Below are positions 1-12,005 of a DNA stretch of 64,000 bases, in pieces (position 1 is the first letter of the stretch; each line of letters begins with the position of its first letter). Under the pieces are notes generated by a model, which saw nothing but the letters and a program-made list of their open reading frames with translations, did not search any database and was not told the origin of the DNA. The stretch is from contig NZ_CP055930.1 of the NCBI RefSeq assembly GCF_013927005.1, positions 2,356,001 through 2,420,000 of the forward strand. The letters run 5' to 3'. The position numbers were made by a program, and so were the translations under genes. This DNA comes from Enterobacter sp. RHBSTW-00175. Its GTDB lineage: Bacteria; Pseudomonadota; Gammaproteobacteria; Enterobacterales; Enterobacteriaceae.

Positions 1-288
1 ATCTTTTTTCGCGTTGCTTATGGATAACCTCAGCATTTTTCGCTGTGCGTTTTAACGTTCGCGGTATTTAGTGCTCAGATAATCACCATTCTGCAAGAAA
101 ATTTACCCAATCTGAATAAAAGTTAATCACTGCATGTTGCAGAATATGAAGATATTTGTGCTGCAACATAGCGAGTAGCATAAATTTCCCTGCTGAAAAC
201 TGGCGCCTAAAGTTTTTTTAATCTTTGTTTGCGGTTTCGCACACTCAGCGTAAATCCCCGTCACCTGTATTGACGTTTTCACATTCTG
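1..288. other. AT-rich region upstream of dppA, no gene recognised
   Basis: No open frame here resembles a known protein, and the proK tRNA that lies upstream of dppA in E. coli is not present. The stretch is AT-rich and probably holds upstream control sites for dppA. I see no specific site I can defend. Confidence 0.4.
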
Positions 289-317
289 TTGACAGATTGT
301 AGGGCACGAGGGGCATT
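289..317 (+). promoter_or_regulatory. dppA promoter candidate
   Basis: A perfect TTGACA -35 box lies at 289-294. With a 17-base spacer the -10 would be at 312-317 (GGCATT), which is poor. The position, about 150 bases upstream of the dppA start, fits the long leader known for E. coli dppA. The -10 assignment is weak. Confidence 0.4.
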
Positions 318-432
318 TCAGGGAGGATCTGCGCTGCAACTCAAAGGCTCTTCTGAAAGGATTCTCCATCCCTTTAACGCCTTCGGGCATCACCGACCGG
401 ACCGGGTAAAAAATAAATAAAGGTCAGGCGGC

Positions 433-458
433 GTAACACAACAAAGCAAAACATCACA
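433..458 (+). promoter_or_regulatory. CA-rich leader segment, likely GcvB sRNA target
   Basis: The stretch just upstream of the dppA ribosome-binding site is rich in ACA repeats. In E. coli and Salmonella the small RNA GcvB uses its GU-rich R1 region to pair with such a CA-rich site in the dppA mRNA and block translation. GcvB itself is not in the window, so the pairing is inferred. Confidence 0.55.
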
Positions 459-471
459 TTGGAGCAGAATA

Positions 472-2079
472 ATGAGTATTTCCTTGAAGAAGTCAGGGAT
501 GCTGAAGCTTGGTCTGAGCCTGGTGGCTCTGACCGTCGCAGCAAGCGTACAGGCAAAAACCCTGGTTTATTGTTCTGAAGGCTCGCCGGAAGGCTTTAAC
601 CCACAGCTCTTTACCTCTGGTACAACGTACGACGCAAGCTCTGTACCTATCTATAACCGTCTGGTTGAATTCAAAACCGGGACTACGGAAGTGATTCCGG
701 GTCTGGCCGAGAAGTGGGAAGTCAGCGAAGACGGCAAAACCTATACCTTCCATTTACGCCAGGGCGTGAAGTGGCAGGACAGCAAAGAATTCAAACCAAC
801 GCGCGACTTTAACGCCGATGACGTTGTGTTCTCCTTCGACCGTCAGAAAAACGCTCAGAACCCGTACCACAAAGTGTCTGGCGGCAGCTATGAATACTTC
901 GAAGGGATGGGTCTGCCAGATCTGATCTCTGAAGTGAAAAAAGTTGACGACAAAACTGTACAGTTCGTGCTGACTCGCCCGGAAGCACCATTCCTGGCTG
1001 ACCTGGCAATGGACTTCGCATCTATTCTGTCTAAAGAATATGCGGACAACATGCTGAAAGCGGGTACCCCGGAAAAAGTGGACCTGGATCCAATCGGTAC
1101 TGGCCCATTCCAGCTGCTGCAATACCAGAAAGATTCTCGCATTCTGTATAAAGCGTTCCCTGGATACTGGGGTACTAAACCTCAGATCGACCGCCTGGTG
1201 TTCTCCATCACACCTGACGCCTCTGTGCGTTATGCAAAACTGCAGAAAAACGAGTGCCAGGTTATGCCATACCCGAACCCGGCTGATATCGCACGTATGA
1301 AGCAGGACAAAAACATCAATCTGCTGGAGCAGGCTGGCCTGAACGTGGGCTATCTCTCCTTCAACACCGAGAAGAAACCGTTTGATGATGTGAAAGTCCG
1401 TCAGGCGCTGACTTACGCGGTGAACAAAGAAGCGATCATCAAAGCGGTTTATCAGGGTGCAGGCGTTGCCGCTAAGAACCTGATCCCACCAACAATGTGG
1501 GGCTACAATGACGACGTTAAAGACTACACCTACGATCCTGAGAAAGCGAAAGCGCTGCTGAAAGAAGCAGGCCATGAAAAAGGCTTCACCGTTGAGCTGT
1601 GGGCGATGCCAGTACAGCGTCCTTACAACCCGAACGCACGCCGTATGGCTGAAATGGTTCAGGCTGACTGGGCTAAGATCGGCGTTCAGGCCAAGATTGT
1701 GACCTACGAGTGGGGCGAGTATCTGAAACGCGCCAAAGCAGGCGAGCATCAGGCTGTGATGATGGGCTGGACCGGCGACAATGGGGATCCAGACAACTTC
1801 TTCGCAACCCTGTTCAGCTGTGCTGCTGCGAAAGACGGTTCCAACTACTCTCGCTGGTGCTACAAGCCGTTTGAAGATCTGATTCAGCCGGCACGTGCGA
1901 CCGACGATCACAACAAGCGTATTGAACTGTACAAGCAAGCTCAGGTTGTCATGCACGATCAGGCTCCGGCGCTGATTGTTGCTCACTCCACCGTGTACGA
2001 GCCAGTGCGTAAAGAAGTTAAAGGCTACGTGGTTGATCCACTGGGCAAACACCACTTCGAAAACGTATCTGTTGAATAA
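472..2079 (+). CDS. dppA: Periplasmic dipeptide-binding protein DppA
   Basis: DppA is the periplasmic solute-binding protein of the dipeptide ABC transporter. It also binds heme and serves dipeptide chemotaxis in E. coli. The 535-residue product has the same length as E. coli DppA. It begins with a Sec signal peptide: a lysine n-region, a hydrophobic core and a predicted cut after ASVQA at about residue 28, giving mature KTLVYCSEG. The rest is a family 5 extracellular binding domain with the usual GDNGDPDNFF segment near the C-terminus. The start is fixed by GGAG eight bases upstream. It is the first gene of dppABCDF, separated from dppB by repeats, consistent with the binding protein being made in excess. 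Confidence 0.97.
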   Translation: MSISLKKSGMLKLGLSLVALTVAASVQAKTLVYCSEGSPEGFNPQLFTSGTTYDASSVPIYNRLVEFKTGTTEVIPGLAEKWEVSEDGKTYTFHLRQGVKWQDSKEFKPTRDFNADDVVFSFDRQKNAQNPYHKVSGGSYEYFEGMGLPDLISEVKKVDDKTVQFVLTRPEAPFLADLAMDFASILSKEYADNMLKAGTPEKVDLDPIGTGPFQLLQYQKDSRILYKAFPGYWGTKPQIDRLVFSITPDASVRYAKLQKNECQVMPYPNPADIARMKQDKNINLLEQAGLNVGYLSFNTEKKPFDDVKVRQALTYAVNKEAIIKAVYQGAGVAAKNLIPPTMWGYNDDVKDYTYDPEKAKALLKEAGHEKGFTVELWAMPVQRPYNPNARRMAEMVQADWAKIGVQAKIVTYEWGEYLKRAKAGEHQAVMMGWTGDNGDPDNFFATLFSCAAAKDGSNYSRWCYKPFEDLIQPARATDDHNKRIELYKQAQVVMHDQAPALIVAHSTVYEPVRKEVKGYVVDPLGKHHFENVSVE

Positions 2080-2090
2080 TTAAAAGCAAC

Positions 2091-2160
2091 GCCAGGCGGC
2101 GCTGCGCTTGCACTGGCCTACGGTATGTAGGCCGGGTAAGCGTAGCGCCACCCGGCAGCA
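2091..2160. repeat. REP/BIME pair between dppA and dppB
   Basis: Two inverted REP units face each other. The right unit (about 2127-2160) has the classic GCCGGGTAAGCG...GCCACCCGGC form and the left unit (2091-2121) is more degenerate. Such elements protect upstream mRNA from 3' exonucleases, which would favour dppA over dppBCDF. Confidence 0.8.
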
Positions 2161-2167
2161 GTGCTTT

Positions 2168-2193
2168 ATTCCCTCTCTGAAAGGGGAGGGAAT
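2168..2193. repeat. CCCTCTC-type hairpin repeat (short copy)
   Basis: An inverted repeat of eight bases (ATTCCCTC and GAGGGAAT) encloses a short loop. It looks like a short member of the CCCTCTCCC hairpin family found at three other places in the window, all between or next to genes. Confidence 0.5.
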
Positions 2194-2256
2194 AAGATTT
2201 GTGAGCAATACAGACGTCACGCTGTTTGTCGTGCGTCATCAGAGAGAATCCGGGTT

Positions 2257-3276
2257 ATGTTGCAGTTCATCCTCCGACGTCTGCGACTTGTTATCCCCAC
2301 GTTTATCGGTATCACCCTTCTCACTTTTGCCTTCGTTCATATGATCCCCGGCGACCCGGTAATGATTATGGCGGGCGAGCGTGGTATTTCCCCTGAGCGC
2401 CATGCACAGTTGCTGGCTGAGCTTGGTCTGAACAAGCCGCTGTGGCAGCAATACCTCAACTATATCTGGGGTGTGTTGCACGGTGACTTAGGTATTTCCC
2501 TGAAAAGCCGTCTTCCGGTGTGGGACGAGTTCGTGCCGCGTTTTAAAGCGACGCTGGAACTTGGTGTCTGCGCCATGATTTTTGCCACTGCGGTGGGTAT
2601 TCCGGTCGGTGTACTGGCTGCCGTTAAGCGTGGTTCTATTTTCGATCATACTGCTGTTGGTCTGGCGCTGACCGGCTACTCCATGCCTATCTTCTGGTGG
2701 GGCATGATGCTGATTATGCTGGTGTCGGTGCAGTGGAACCTGACGCCGGTTTCCGGGCGCGTCAGCGATATGGTTTTCCTTGATGACTCCAATCCGTTGA
2801 CCGGCTTTATGCTGATCGACACGGCCATTTGGGGTGAGCCGGGTAACTTTATCGATGCAGTGGCCCACATGATCCTGCCTGCAATGGTGCTGGGCACTAT
2901 TCCTCTGGCCGTTATCGTGCGTATGACCCGCTCATCCATGCTGGAAGTGCTGGGCGAGGACTACATCCGTACTGCCCGCGCGAAAGGCCTGACCCGGATG
3001 CGCGTCATCATCGTTCACGCGCTGCGTAACGCCATGCTGCCGGTTGTTACCGTTATCGGTTTGCAGGTGGGGACGTTGCTGGCAGGGGCGATCCTGACCG
3101 AGACTATCTTCTCCTGGCCGGGGCTTGGACGTTGGCTGATTGATGCGCTACAACGCCGTGACTATCCGGTGGTGCAGGGCGGTGTGCTGCTGGTTGCGAC
3201 GATGATCATCCTCGTCAACCTGCTGGTCGATTTGCTGTACGGCGTGGTGAACCCGCGTATTCGTCATAAGAAGTAA
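2257..3276 (+). CDS. dppB: Dipeptide ABC transporter permease DppB
   Basis: DppB is one of two inner-membrane permeases that form the channel for dipeptide uptake. The start is set at the ATG opening MLQFILRRLRLVIPTF, giving 339 residues, the length of E. coli DppB. A longer frame upstream runs through repeat DNA and is not used. An N-terminal membrane segment is followed by a periplasmic region and a BPD_transp_1 domain with several more segments. The EAA loop that contacts the ATPases (ARAKGLTRMRVIIVHALRN) lies near residue 245. It is followed by dppC after nine bases. Confidence 0.96.
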   Translation: MLQFILRRLRLVIPTFIGITLLTFAFVHMIPGDPVMIMAGERGISPERHAQLLAELGLNKPLWQQYLNYIWGVLHGDLGISLKSRLPVWDEFVPRFKATLELGVCAMIFATAVGIPVGVLAAVKRGSIFDHTAVGLALTGYSMPIFWWGMMLIMLVSVQWNLTPVSGRVSDMVFLDDSNPLTGFMLIDTAIWGEPGNFIDAVAHMILPAMVLGTIPLAVIVRMTRSSMLEVLGEDYIRTARAKGLTRMRVIIVHALRNAMLPVVTVIGLQVGTLLAGAILTETIFSWPGLGRWLIDALQRRDYPVVQGGVLLVATMIILVNLLVDLLYGVVNPRIRHKK

Positions 3277-3285
3277 GGGGCCATC

Positions 3286-4188
3286 ATGTCACAGGTTTCT
3301 GAAAACAAAGTTGTCACTGCACCGGTTCCAATGACCCCGTTGCAGGAGTTTTGGCACTACTTCAAGCGCAATAAAGGCGCTGTCGTCGGGCTGGTCTATG
3401 TCACCATTATGATCCTGATTGCGGTGTTTGCGAACGTGCTTGCACCGTTTAACCCTGCGGATCAGTTCCGCGATACGCTGCTTGCTCCTCCAGCCTGGCA
3501 GGATGGCGGTACCTTGACGCACCTGTTGGGCACTGACGATGTGGGCCGTGATGTGCTGTCGCGTCTGATGTACGGCGCGCGCCTTTCGCTGCTGGTCGGT
3601 TGTCTGGTGGTGGTGCTGTCACTGGTCATGGGTGTTGTGCTCGGCCTGGTTGCCGGTTACTTCGGCGGCATCGTCGATAACATCATCATGCGTATTGTCG
3701 ACATCATGCTGGCTCTGCCGAGCCTGCTTCTGGCACTGGTTCTGGTTGCGATATTCGGCCCGTCGATAGGTAACGCAGCGCTTGCGCTGACCTTCGTGGC
3801 ACTGCCTCACTACGTGCGATTAACGCGTGCGGCGGTGCTGGTGGAAGTGCATCGCGACTACGTTACCGCTTCTCGTGTGGTGGGTGCCGGCTCAATGCGT
3901 CAGATGTTCGTTAACATTTTCCCGAACTGCCTTGCGCCGCTGATCGTTCAGGCGTCGCTCGGTTTCTCTAACGCCATTCTCGATATGGCCGCTCTTGGCT
4001 TCCTTGGCATGGGTGCGCAGCCGCCTACACCGGAGTGGGGCACTATGCTCTCCGACGTGTTGCAGTTCGCACAAAGCGCCTGGTGGGTCGTCACCTTCCC
4101 GGGTCTGGCGATTCTGCTGACGGTGCTGGCATTTAACCTGATGGGTGATGGTCTGCGTGATGCACTTGATCCCAAACTGAAGCAGTAA
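3286..4188 (+). CDS. dppC: Dipeptide ABC transporter permease DppC
   Basis: DppC is the second permease and pairs with DppB in the inner membrane. It has 300 residues as in E. coli. It shows the N-terminal OppC-type segment ([15 protein letters not shown]) with a first membrane helix, then the motif [23 protein letters not shown], and a five-helix BPD_transp_1 domain containing the EAA loop near residue 200. The last residues ([14 protein letters not shown]) are typical of the family. It is tightly spaced between dppB and dppD. Confidence 0.96.
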   Translation: MSQVSENKVVTAPVPMTPLQEFWHYFKRNKGAVVGLVYVTIMILIAVFANVLAPFNPADQFRDTLLAPPAWQDGGTLTHLLGTDDVGRDVLSRLMYGARLSLLVGCLVVVLSLVMGVVLGLVAGYFGGIVDNIIMRIVDIMLALPSLLLALVLVAIFGPSIGNAALALTFVALPHYVRLTRAAVLVEVHRDYVTASRVVGAGSMRQMFVNIFPNCLAPLIVQASLGFSNAILDMAALGFLGMGAQPPTPEWGTMLSDVLQFAQSAWWVVTFPGLAILLTVLAFNLMGDGLRDALDPKLKQ

Positions 4189-4198
4189 GAGGCACGAG

Positions 4199-5182
4199 AT
4201 GGCGTTATTAAATGTAGATAAATTATCGGTGCACTTCGGCGATGAAGGCACACCGTTTCGCGCCGTGGACCGCATCAGCTACAGCGTAAATCAGGGCGAA
4301 GTGGTCGGCATCGTTGGGGAGTCAGGTTCCGGTAAATCGGTCAGCTCGCTGGCGATTATGGGGCTGATTGACTATCCGGGCCGCGTGATGGCCGAAAGTC
4401 TGGAGTTTAACGGTCAGGATCTGAAGCGCATTTCCGAAAAGCAGCGCCGCCAGCTGGTAGGTGCAGAAGTGGCGATGATCTTCCAGGACCCGATGACCAG
4501 CCTTAACCCATGCTACACCGTGGGTTTCCAGATTATGGAAGCGATTAAGGTGCATCAGGGTGGTAACAAAAAAACCCGTCGTCAGCGGGCAATCGACCTG
4601 TTAACCCAGGTGGGTATCCCCGATCCGGGTTCACGTCTGGATGTTTATCCGCACCAGCTTTCCGGCGGTATGAGCCAGCGTGTCATGATTGCGATGGCCA
4701 TTGCCTGTCGACCAAAACTGCTGATTGCCGATGAACCGACAACGGCGCTGGACGTGACCATCCAGGCGCAAATCATCGAACTGCTGCTGGAGTTACAGCA
4801 GAAAGAGAACATGGCGCTGGTACTGATCACTCACGACCTGGCGCTGGTGGCTGAAGCTGCACACAAAATTATTGTGATGTATGCCGGGCAGGTTGTGGAA
4901 ACGGGCGCAGCGAACGACATCTTCCGCGCGCCGCGTCATCCGTATACTCAGGCACTGCTGCGTGCGCTTCCGGAGTTTGCACAGGACAAAGCGCGTCTGG
5001 CGTCATTGCCGGGTGTCGTTCCGGGTAAATATGACCGTCCGCAGGGCTGCTTGTTGAATCCACGTTGCCCGTATGCGACGGACAAATGCCGTGCAGAAGA
5101 GCCAGAACTGAACCGGCTTGCTGACGGTCGCCAGTCGAAATGCCATTACCCACTCGATGATGCCGGGAGGCCAACACTATGA
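4199..5182 (+). CDS. dppD: Dipeptide ABC transporter ATPase DppD
   Basis: DppD is one of two ATPases that power dipeptide import from the cytoplasmic face. Visible motifs are Walker A GESGSGKS (residues 40-47), signature LSGGMSQR, Walker B LLIADEP and the His switch LITHDL. The C-terminal oligopeptide/dipeptide extension carries four cysteines ([15 protein letters not shown] and a later KCHYP) that bind an iron-sulfur cluster in this family. Its 327 residues match E. coli. The stop overlaps the dppF start by four bases, so the two ATPases are probably translationally coupled. Confidence 0.96.
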   Translation: MALLNVDKLSVHFGDEGTPFRAVDRISYSVNQGEVVGIVGESGSGKSVSSLAIMGLIDYPGRVMAESLEFNGQDLKRISEKQRRQLVGAEVAMIFQDPMTSLNPCYTVGFQIMEAIKVHQGGNKKTRRQRAIDLLTQVGIPDPGSRLDVYPHQLSGGMSQRVMIAMAIACRPKLLIADEPTTALDVTIQAQIIELLLELQQKENMALVLITHDLALVAEAAHKIIVMYAGQVVETGAANDIFRAPRHPYTQALLRALPEFAQDKARLASLPGVVPGKYDRPQGCLLNPRCPYATDKCRAEEPELNRLADGRQSKCHYPLDDAGRPTL

Positions 5183-6192
5183 GTACGCAACAGGCCGCCA
5201 CGCAACAACTGCTGTTGCAGGCCATCGACCTGAAAAAACACTACCCGGTGAAGAAGGGGCTGTTCGCGCCTGAGCGCCTGGTAAAAGCGCTTGATGGCGT
5301 ATCGTTCACTCTGGAGCGTGGTAAAACGCTGGCGGTGGTGGGCGAGTCCGGCTGCGGGAAATCTACGCTGGGCCGTCTGCTGACGATGATCGAAACACCT
5401 ACGGGCGGTGAGCTTTACTATCAGGGCCAGGATCTGCTCAAGCACGATCCGCAGGCGCAAAAGCTGCGTCGTCAAAAAATCCAGATTGTGTTCCAGAACC
5501 CCTACGGTTCACTGAACCCGCGTAAGAAAGTGGGGCAGATCCTGGAAGAGCCGCTGCAGATTAATACCAGCCTGAGCAAAGAACAGCGCCGTGAAAAAGC
5601 GCTGGCGATGATGGCGAAAGTCGGGCTTAAAACCGAGCACTATGACCGTTACCCGCATATGTTCTCTGGCGGTCAGCGTCAGCGTATCGCTATCGCCCGT
5701 GGTCTGATGCTTGATCCGGATGTGGTGATTGCCGATGAACCAGTGTCGGCCCTTGACGTTTCCGTTCGTGCCCAGGTGCTTAACCTGATGATGGACTTGC
5801 AGCAGGAACTGGGGCTGTCGTACGTGTTTATTTCGCACGACCTGTCCGTTGTTGAGCATATTGCGGATGAAGTGATGGTGATGTACCTGGGGCGGTGTGT
5901 CGAGAAGGGGACGAAAGATCAGATCTTTAATAATCCTCGTCATCCGTATACTCAGGCACTGTTGTCTGCCACTCCGCGTCTGAACCCGGACGACCGCCGC
6001 GAGCGTATTAAGCTGACCGGTGAGCTGCCAAGCCCGCTGAACCCGCCTCCGGGATGTGCGTTCAACGCCCGTTGCCGCCGTCGCTTCGGCCCTTGCACCC
6101 AGTTGCAGCCGCAGCTGAAAGACTACGGTGGTCAACTGGTGGCGTGCTTTGCCGTCGACCAGGATGAAAACGGCGAAAAGCCGCACGCGTAA
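5179..6192 (+). CDS. dppF: Dipeptide ABC transporter ATPase DppF
   Basis: DppF is the partner ATPase of DppD. It has Walker [10 protein letters not shown], signature FSGGQRQR, Walker B VVIADEP and His switch ISHDL, then the C-terminal dipeptide-transporter extension with cysteines ([15 protein letters not shown]). At 337 residues it is three longer than E. coli DppF; the difference lies at the C-terminal tail. It is the last gene of the operon and is followed within ten bases by a strong terminator, beyond which coaA converges from the other strand. Confidence 0.96.
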   Translation: MSTQQAATQQLLLQAIDLKKHYPVKKGLFAPERLVKALDGVSFTLERGKTLAVVGESGCGKSTLGRLLTMIETPTGGELYYQGQDLLKHDPQAQKLRRQKIQIVFQNPYGSLNPRKKVGQILEEPLQINTSLSKEQRREKALAMMAKVGLKTEHYDRYPHMFSGGQRQRIAIARGLMLDPDVVIADEPVSALDVSVRAQVLNLMMDLQQELGLSYVFISHDLSVVEHIADEVMVMYLGRCVEKGTKDQIFNNPRHPYTQALLSATPRLNPDDRRERIKLTGELPSPLNPPPGCAFNARCRRRFGPCTQLQPQLKDYGGQLVACFAVDQDENGEKPHA

Positions 6193-6201
6193 TGCAAAAA
6201 C

Positions 6202-6231
6202 AAAAAACCGGCGCTTATCGCCGGTTTTTTT
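6202..6231 (+). terminator. Rho-independent terminator after dppF
   Basis: A GC-rich stem (ACCGGCG and CGCCGGT) with a small loop is followed by seven T residues and preceded by A residues. It can also work in reverse for the convergent coaA gene, which stops at 6247. Confidence 0.9.
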
Positions 6232-6246
6232 ATGTCTGCTTAATGC

Positions 6247-7197
6247 TTATTTCCGCAGGCGGATTTGGTCGACCGCGTGCTTCTCGCTCTTGGTGAGGAT
6301 AAGGCTCGCGCGCTCGCGGGTTGGCAGAATATTCTCTTTCAGGTTCACGTAGTTGATCTCATTCCACAGCCCCGTCGCCACATTGATGGCCTCTTCTTCA
6401 GAGAGTTGCGCGTAGTTATGGAAGTAGGAGTCAGGATCGGTGAATGCCCCTTCGCGGAATTTCAGGAAGCGGTTGATATACCAGCTTTGCAGCAAATCTT
6501 CCGGCGCATCGACATAAATAGAGAAATCGACAAAGTCGGAGACAAACACGTGGTGGGGATCGTGCGGATAGTCCATGCCGCTTTGCAGCACGTTTAATCC
6601 TTCCAGAATCAGGATATCCGGCTGAACCACCGTTTTGTCGCCATCCGGGATACGGTCATAAATCAGGTGCGAGTAAACCGGTGCGGTCACATTGGGTGCG
6701 CCTGATTTCAGATCGGAGACGAATTTAACCAGCCGGTGCATATCATAAGAAAGAGGGAAGCCCTTCTTCTTCATCAGACCGCGTTCTTTTAACACTTCAT
6801 TCGGGTGCAAAAAGCCGTCTGTGGTGATCAGTTCTACGCTGCGATGCTCCGGCCAGCGGCTCAGCAGTGCCTGCAATACGCGCGCGGTGGTACTTTTACC
6901 AACGGCAACGCTACCCGCAATACTGATGATATAAGGAATACGCTGCCCATTCGTCCCAAGAAACTGCTCCAGTACTGCCTGGCGTCGTAAGTTGGAACTG
7001 ATATAGAAGTTAAGCAAGCGAGATAATGGTAAATAGATTTCTGCCACCTCTTCCAGCGACAGGTCTTCATTTATCCCTTTTAACCGCGCTATCTCACCTT
7101 CCGTCAACGTCATAGGGACGGAATCGCGCAGGGCAGCCCACTGGCTGCGGTTAAAGTGAAGATAAGGCGTCATTAACGTTTGCTCTTTTTTGCTCAT
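6247..7197 (-). CDS. coaA: Pantothenate kinase (type I)
   Basis: CoaA phosphorylates pantothenate with ATP, the first and feedback-inhibited step of coenzyme A synthesis. The 316-residue protein has the P-loop GSVAVGKS near residue 95 and is nearly identical to the E. coli enzyme through its catalytic core ([21 protein letters not shown]). I chose the start at [13 protein letters not shown] rather than a start two codons upstream because it gives the family length. In E. coli coaA lies next to birA; here its 3' neighbour is dppF, so this side of the locus is rearranged. Confidence 0.96.
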   Translation of the reverse strand: MSKKEQTLMTPYLHFNRSQWAALRDSVPMTLTEGEIARLKGINEDLSLEEVAEIYLPLSRLLNFYISSNLRRQAVLEQFLGTNGQRIPYIISIAGSVAVGKSTTARVLQALLSRWPEHRSVELITTDGFLHPNEVLKERGLMKKKGFPLSYDMHRLVKFVSDLKSGAPNVTAPVYSHLIYDRIPDGDKTVVQPDILILEGLNVLQSGMDYPHDPHHVFVSDFVDFSIYVDAPEDLLQSWYINRFLKFREGAFTDPDSYFHNYAQLSEEEAINVATGLWNEINYVNLKENILPTRERASLILTKSEKHAVDQIRLRK

Positions 7198-7473
7198 AAG
7201 CATGTTTCAGTGAACCAGCGACAAAACAGCCGGGTCGTGGTTCTTCACATAGTTAATTTTGGACAATGGGCAGGAGGTTAACACCAGATGACAGGAATAA
7301 TAAGAAAAAATATAGGGAAGCGCTGCTTTACGCGGGAGCCATCACGGTACGCTATATACGGTGTAAATCATGTATTCATGCTGGATTTTTAACCGCGAGT
7401 GGGTGAATTTACAGCGTTTAGACCTTCTTTCGAATAAAATGTGAGCGAAAGAACGTTTTATGCAATTTTTTAG
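7198..7473. other. Intergenic region between coaA and the tRNA cluster
   Basis: No gene is visible in these 276 bases between the divergent coaA and thrU. The AT-rich part after 7380 is where the upstream activating (FIS-binding) region of the thrU-tufB promoter lies in E. coli. I cannot define individual FIS sites by eye. Confidence 0.4.
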
Positions 7474-7502
7474 TTGCATGACTGCTCATGTCTCCATAGA
7501 AT
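7474..7502 (+). promoter_or_regulatory. Promoter of the thrU-tyrU-glyT-thrT-tufB operon
   Basis: A -35 box TTGCAT (7474-7479) and a -10 box TAGAAT (7497-7502) are separated by 17 bases. A GC-rich discriminator (GCGCGC) follows, typical of stringently controlled stable-RNA promoters. The first tRNA starts 15 bases downstream. Confidence 0.85.
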
Positions 7503-7516
7503 GCGCGCTACTTGAT

Positions 7517-7592
<76 letters not shown>

Positions 7593-7600
7593 TCAAGTCC

Positions 7601-7685
<85 letters not shown>

Positions 7686-7802
7686 CTTTCTGGCAGCGTA
7701 AATGCCGCCGGAGCTGGTTAGAAAAATTAATCAGCTCAAACATGAAAAGAGAGAAATCTCTTTTTTTGTTACAGAAAGAACTGGGTAGCCGAGTTTCAGG
7801 AT

Positions 7803-7877
<75 letters not shown>

Positions 7878-7883
7878 ATACGT

Positions 7884-7959
7884 GCTGATATGGCTCAGTT
7901 GGTAGAGCGCACCCTTGGTAAGGGTGAGGTCCCCAGTTCGACTCTGGGTATCAGCACCA
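7884..7959 (+). tRNA. thrT: tRNA-Thr (GGT)
   Basis: This is a 76-base tRNA with anticodon GGT, acceptor stem GCTGATA/TATCAGC and encoded CCA. It is the last tRNA before tufB and in E. coli is co-transcribed with it. Confidence 0.97.
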
Positions 7960-8040
7960 CTTCACTTCTCCTCCCGTTTCTCTCTGTTTCAATTTAAATG
8001 TATTCAACAGTTCAGGCATTTCGCCTGGTTGATGTGGTGA

Positions 8041-9261
<1,221 letters not shown>

Positions 9262-9292
9262 TCGCTGATAACATTTGACGCAATGCGCATGA

Positions 9293-9319
9293 AAAGGGCA
9301 TCATTTGATGCCCTTTTTG
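9293..9319 (+). terminator. Terminator after tufB
   Basis: The stem AAAGGGCATCA / TGATGCCCTTT has a three-base loop and runs into T residues. It ends the tRNA-tufB transcript. Confidence 0.88.
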
Positions 9320-9375
9320 CACGCTTTCACATCAGAACCTGGCTCATCAGTGATTATTTTTGTCATAATCATTGC

Positions 9376-9404
9376 TGAGACAGGCTCTGCAGAGAGCGTA
9401 TAAT
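9376..9404 (+). promoter_or_regulatory. secE-nusG promoter
   Basis: A perfect -10 TATAAT is at 9399-9404. The sequence 17 bases upstream (TGAGAC, 9376-9381) is a poor -35 match. The distance to the secE start is about 87 bases. Confidence 0.6.
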
Positions 9405-9490
9405 CCCTAAAGGGATTAAGCGTTTCGATTTGGCTCGCCTCGCAATCGCGGGGTGAAATTATTTGTAGAATTCTTCTTACAGGTTGGTTT

Positions 9491-9874
9491 ATGAGTGCGA
9501 ATACCGAAGCTCAAGGGAGCGGGCGCGGCCTGGAAGCGATGAAGTGGGTCGCTGTTGCCGTGCTGCTGATTGTGGCAATCGTTGGCAACTATCTTTATCG
9601 TGACATGATGCTGCCGCTGCGTGCGCTGGCAGTGGTGATTCTGATTGCTGCAGCGGGCGGTGTCGCGCTGTTAACGACTAAAGGTAAAGCAACCGTTGCT
9701 TTCGCGCGCGAAGCACGTACCGAAGTCCGCAAGGTAATTTGGCCAACCCGCCAGGAAACATTGCATACCACGTTGATTGTGGCTGCAGTGACTGCGGTAA
9801 TGTCACTGATCCTGTGGGGACTGGATGGTATTCTGGTTCGCCTGGTATCCTTTATCACTGGCCTGAGGTTCTAA
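9491..9874 (+). CDS. secE: Preprotein translocase subunit SecE
   Basis: SecE is the essential small subunit that clamps SecY in the Sec protein-export channel of the inner membrane. The 127-residue protein has three membrane helices, the long form found in enterobacteria. The conserved amphipathic region and third helix ([20 protein letters not shown], then a hydrophobic stretch) form the SecE family core. nusG starts two bases after the stop, as a two-gene operon. Confidence 0.97.
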   Translation: MSANTEAQGSGRGLEAMKWVAVAVLLIVAIVGNYLYRDMMLPLRALAVVILIAAAGGVALLTTKGKATVAFAREARTEVRKVIWPTRQETLHTTLIVAAVTAVMSLILWGLDGILVRLVSFITGLRF

Positions 9875-9875
9875 G

Positions 9876-10421
9876 ATGTCTGAAGCCCCTAAAAAGCGTT
9901 GGTACGTCGTTCAGGCGTTTTCCGGTTTTGAAGGCCGCGTAGCTACGTCGCTGCGTGAGCATATCAAATTACACAATATGGAAGAGTTGTTTGGCGAAGT
10001 AATGGTTCCGACCGAAGAAGTGGTCGAGATCCGTGGCGGCCAGCGTCGCAAAAGCGAACGTAAATTCTTCCCGGGTTACGTGCTGGTTCAGATGGTTATG
10101 AACGACGCGAGCTGGCACCTGGTGCGCAGCGTACCGCGCGTGATGGGCTTTATCGGCGGCACGTCTGACCGTCCGGCGCCAATCAGCGACAAAGAAGTTG
10201 ATGCGATTATGAACCGCCTGCAACAGGTTGGTGATAAGCCGCGTCCTAAAACGCTGTTTGAACCGGGTGAGATGGTTCGTGTTAGCGACGGTCCGTTTGC
10301 TGACTTCAACGGTGTGGTTGAAGAAGTGGACTACGAGAAGTCCCGCCTGAAAGTTTCTGTTTCTATCTTCGGTCGTGCGACCCCAGTAGAACTGGACTTT
10401 GCCCAGGTAGAAAAAGCCTAA
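9876..10421 (+). CDS. nusG: Transcription termination/antitermination factor NusG
   Basis: NusG binds RNA polymerase, raises elongation rate, and links it to Rho or to ribosomal protein S10. The 181-residue protein shows the NGN domain starting with [17 protein letters not shown] and a C-terminal KOW domain ([25 protein letters not shown]). Length and sequence match E. coli NusG. It follows secE directly and precedes the L11 promoter. Confidence 0.97.
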   Translation: MSEAPKKRWYVVQAFSGFEGRVATSLREHIKLHNMEELFGEVMVPTEEVVEIRGGQRRKSERKFFPGYVLVQMVMNDASWHLVRSVPRVMGFIGGTSDRPAPISDKEVDAIMNRLQQVGDKPRPKTLFEPGEMVRVSDGPFADFNGVVEEVDYEKSRLKVSVSIFGRATPVELDFAQVEKA

Positions 10422-10451
10422 GCAGCGATCAAAAAAGCGGCGATTTAATCG

Positions 10452-10480
10452 TTGCACAGGGCGCGAGATTGGAATACAAT
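10452..10480 (+). promoter_or_regulatory. rplK-rplA (L11) promoter
   Basis: A -35 TTGCAC (10452-10457) and -10 TACAAT (10475-10480) are spaced by 17 bases. The following TTCGCGCC matches the region after the E. coli L11 promoter. Confidence 0.85.
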
Positions 10481-11714
<1,234 letters not shown>

Positions 11715-11718
11715 TGCC

Positions 11719-11747
11719 TTTACGTGGGCGGTGATTTTGTCTACAAT
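11719..11747 (+). promoter_or_regulatory. rplJL-rpoBC (L10) promoter
   Basis: A -35 TTTACG (11719-11724) and a -10 TACAAT (11742-11747) are separated by 17 bases, just after the rplA stop. This is the place of the main E. coli promoter for rplJL-rpoBC. Confidence 0.75.
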
Positions 11748-12005
11748 CTTACCCCCACGTTTGCTAACGAAAGTTAGCGGCTAAAAGATTTGTTCGTTGG
11801 AGCCTGGCCTAATCCAGGCCTCCGTCGAAGACCGCAGGTGTTTCGCAAGAGACTTAATCCCCTGCGTAGACGGTGACAGAACGCTAAGATTATTTTTTGA
11901 TACTCTGGCTTGTTTCTGCTCACCGTATTAAGACGCTCTTTCCGTTGGAATGAGTGAAGTGAGTTCCGGAACATGAGTTCCGGCAAACATCCAGGAGCAA
12001 AGCTA
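11748..12005 (+). promoter_or_regulatory. rplJ leader, L10-L12 translational control region
   Basis: This long leader can fold into several stems (for example GGAGCCTGGCCTAATCCAGGCCTCC). In E. coli the L10/L7-L12 complex binds it and represses rplJ and rplL translation. The AUG-proximal part includes a short frame beginning MSSGKHPG in phase with rplJ, which I take as untranslated leader. Confidence 0.6.

Noticed and set aside
127..556. Short minus-strand frames upstream of dppA
   Set aside because: They have no family resemblance and one overlaps the dppA start. I treat the region as regulatory.
754..2055. 433-codon open frame antisense to dppA
   Set aside because: It mirrors the strong codon bias of dppA, has no recognisable family and no ribosome-binding site. 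It is a shadow frame.
11973..12005. Longer start for rplJ ([11 protein letters not shown])
   Set aside because: It lies in the L10 regulatory leader. The start at 12006 gives the family length and has AGGAG at proper distance.
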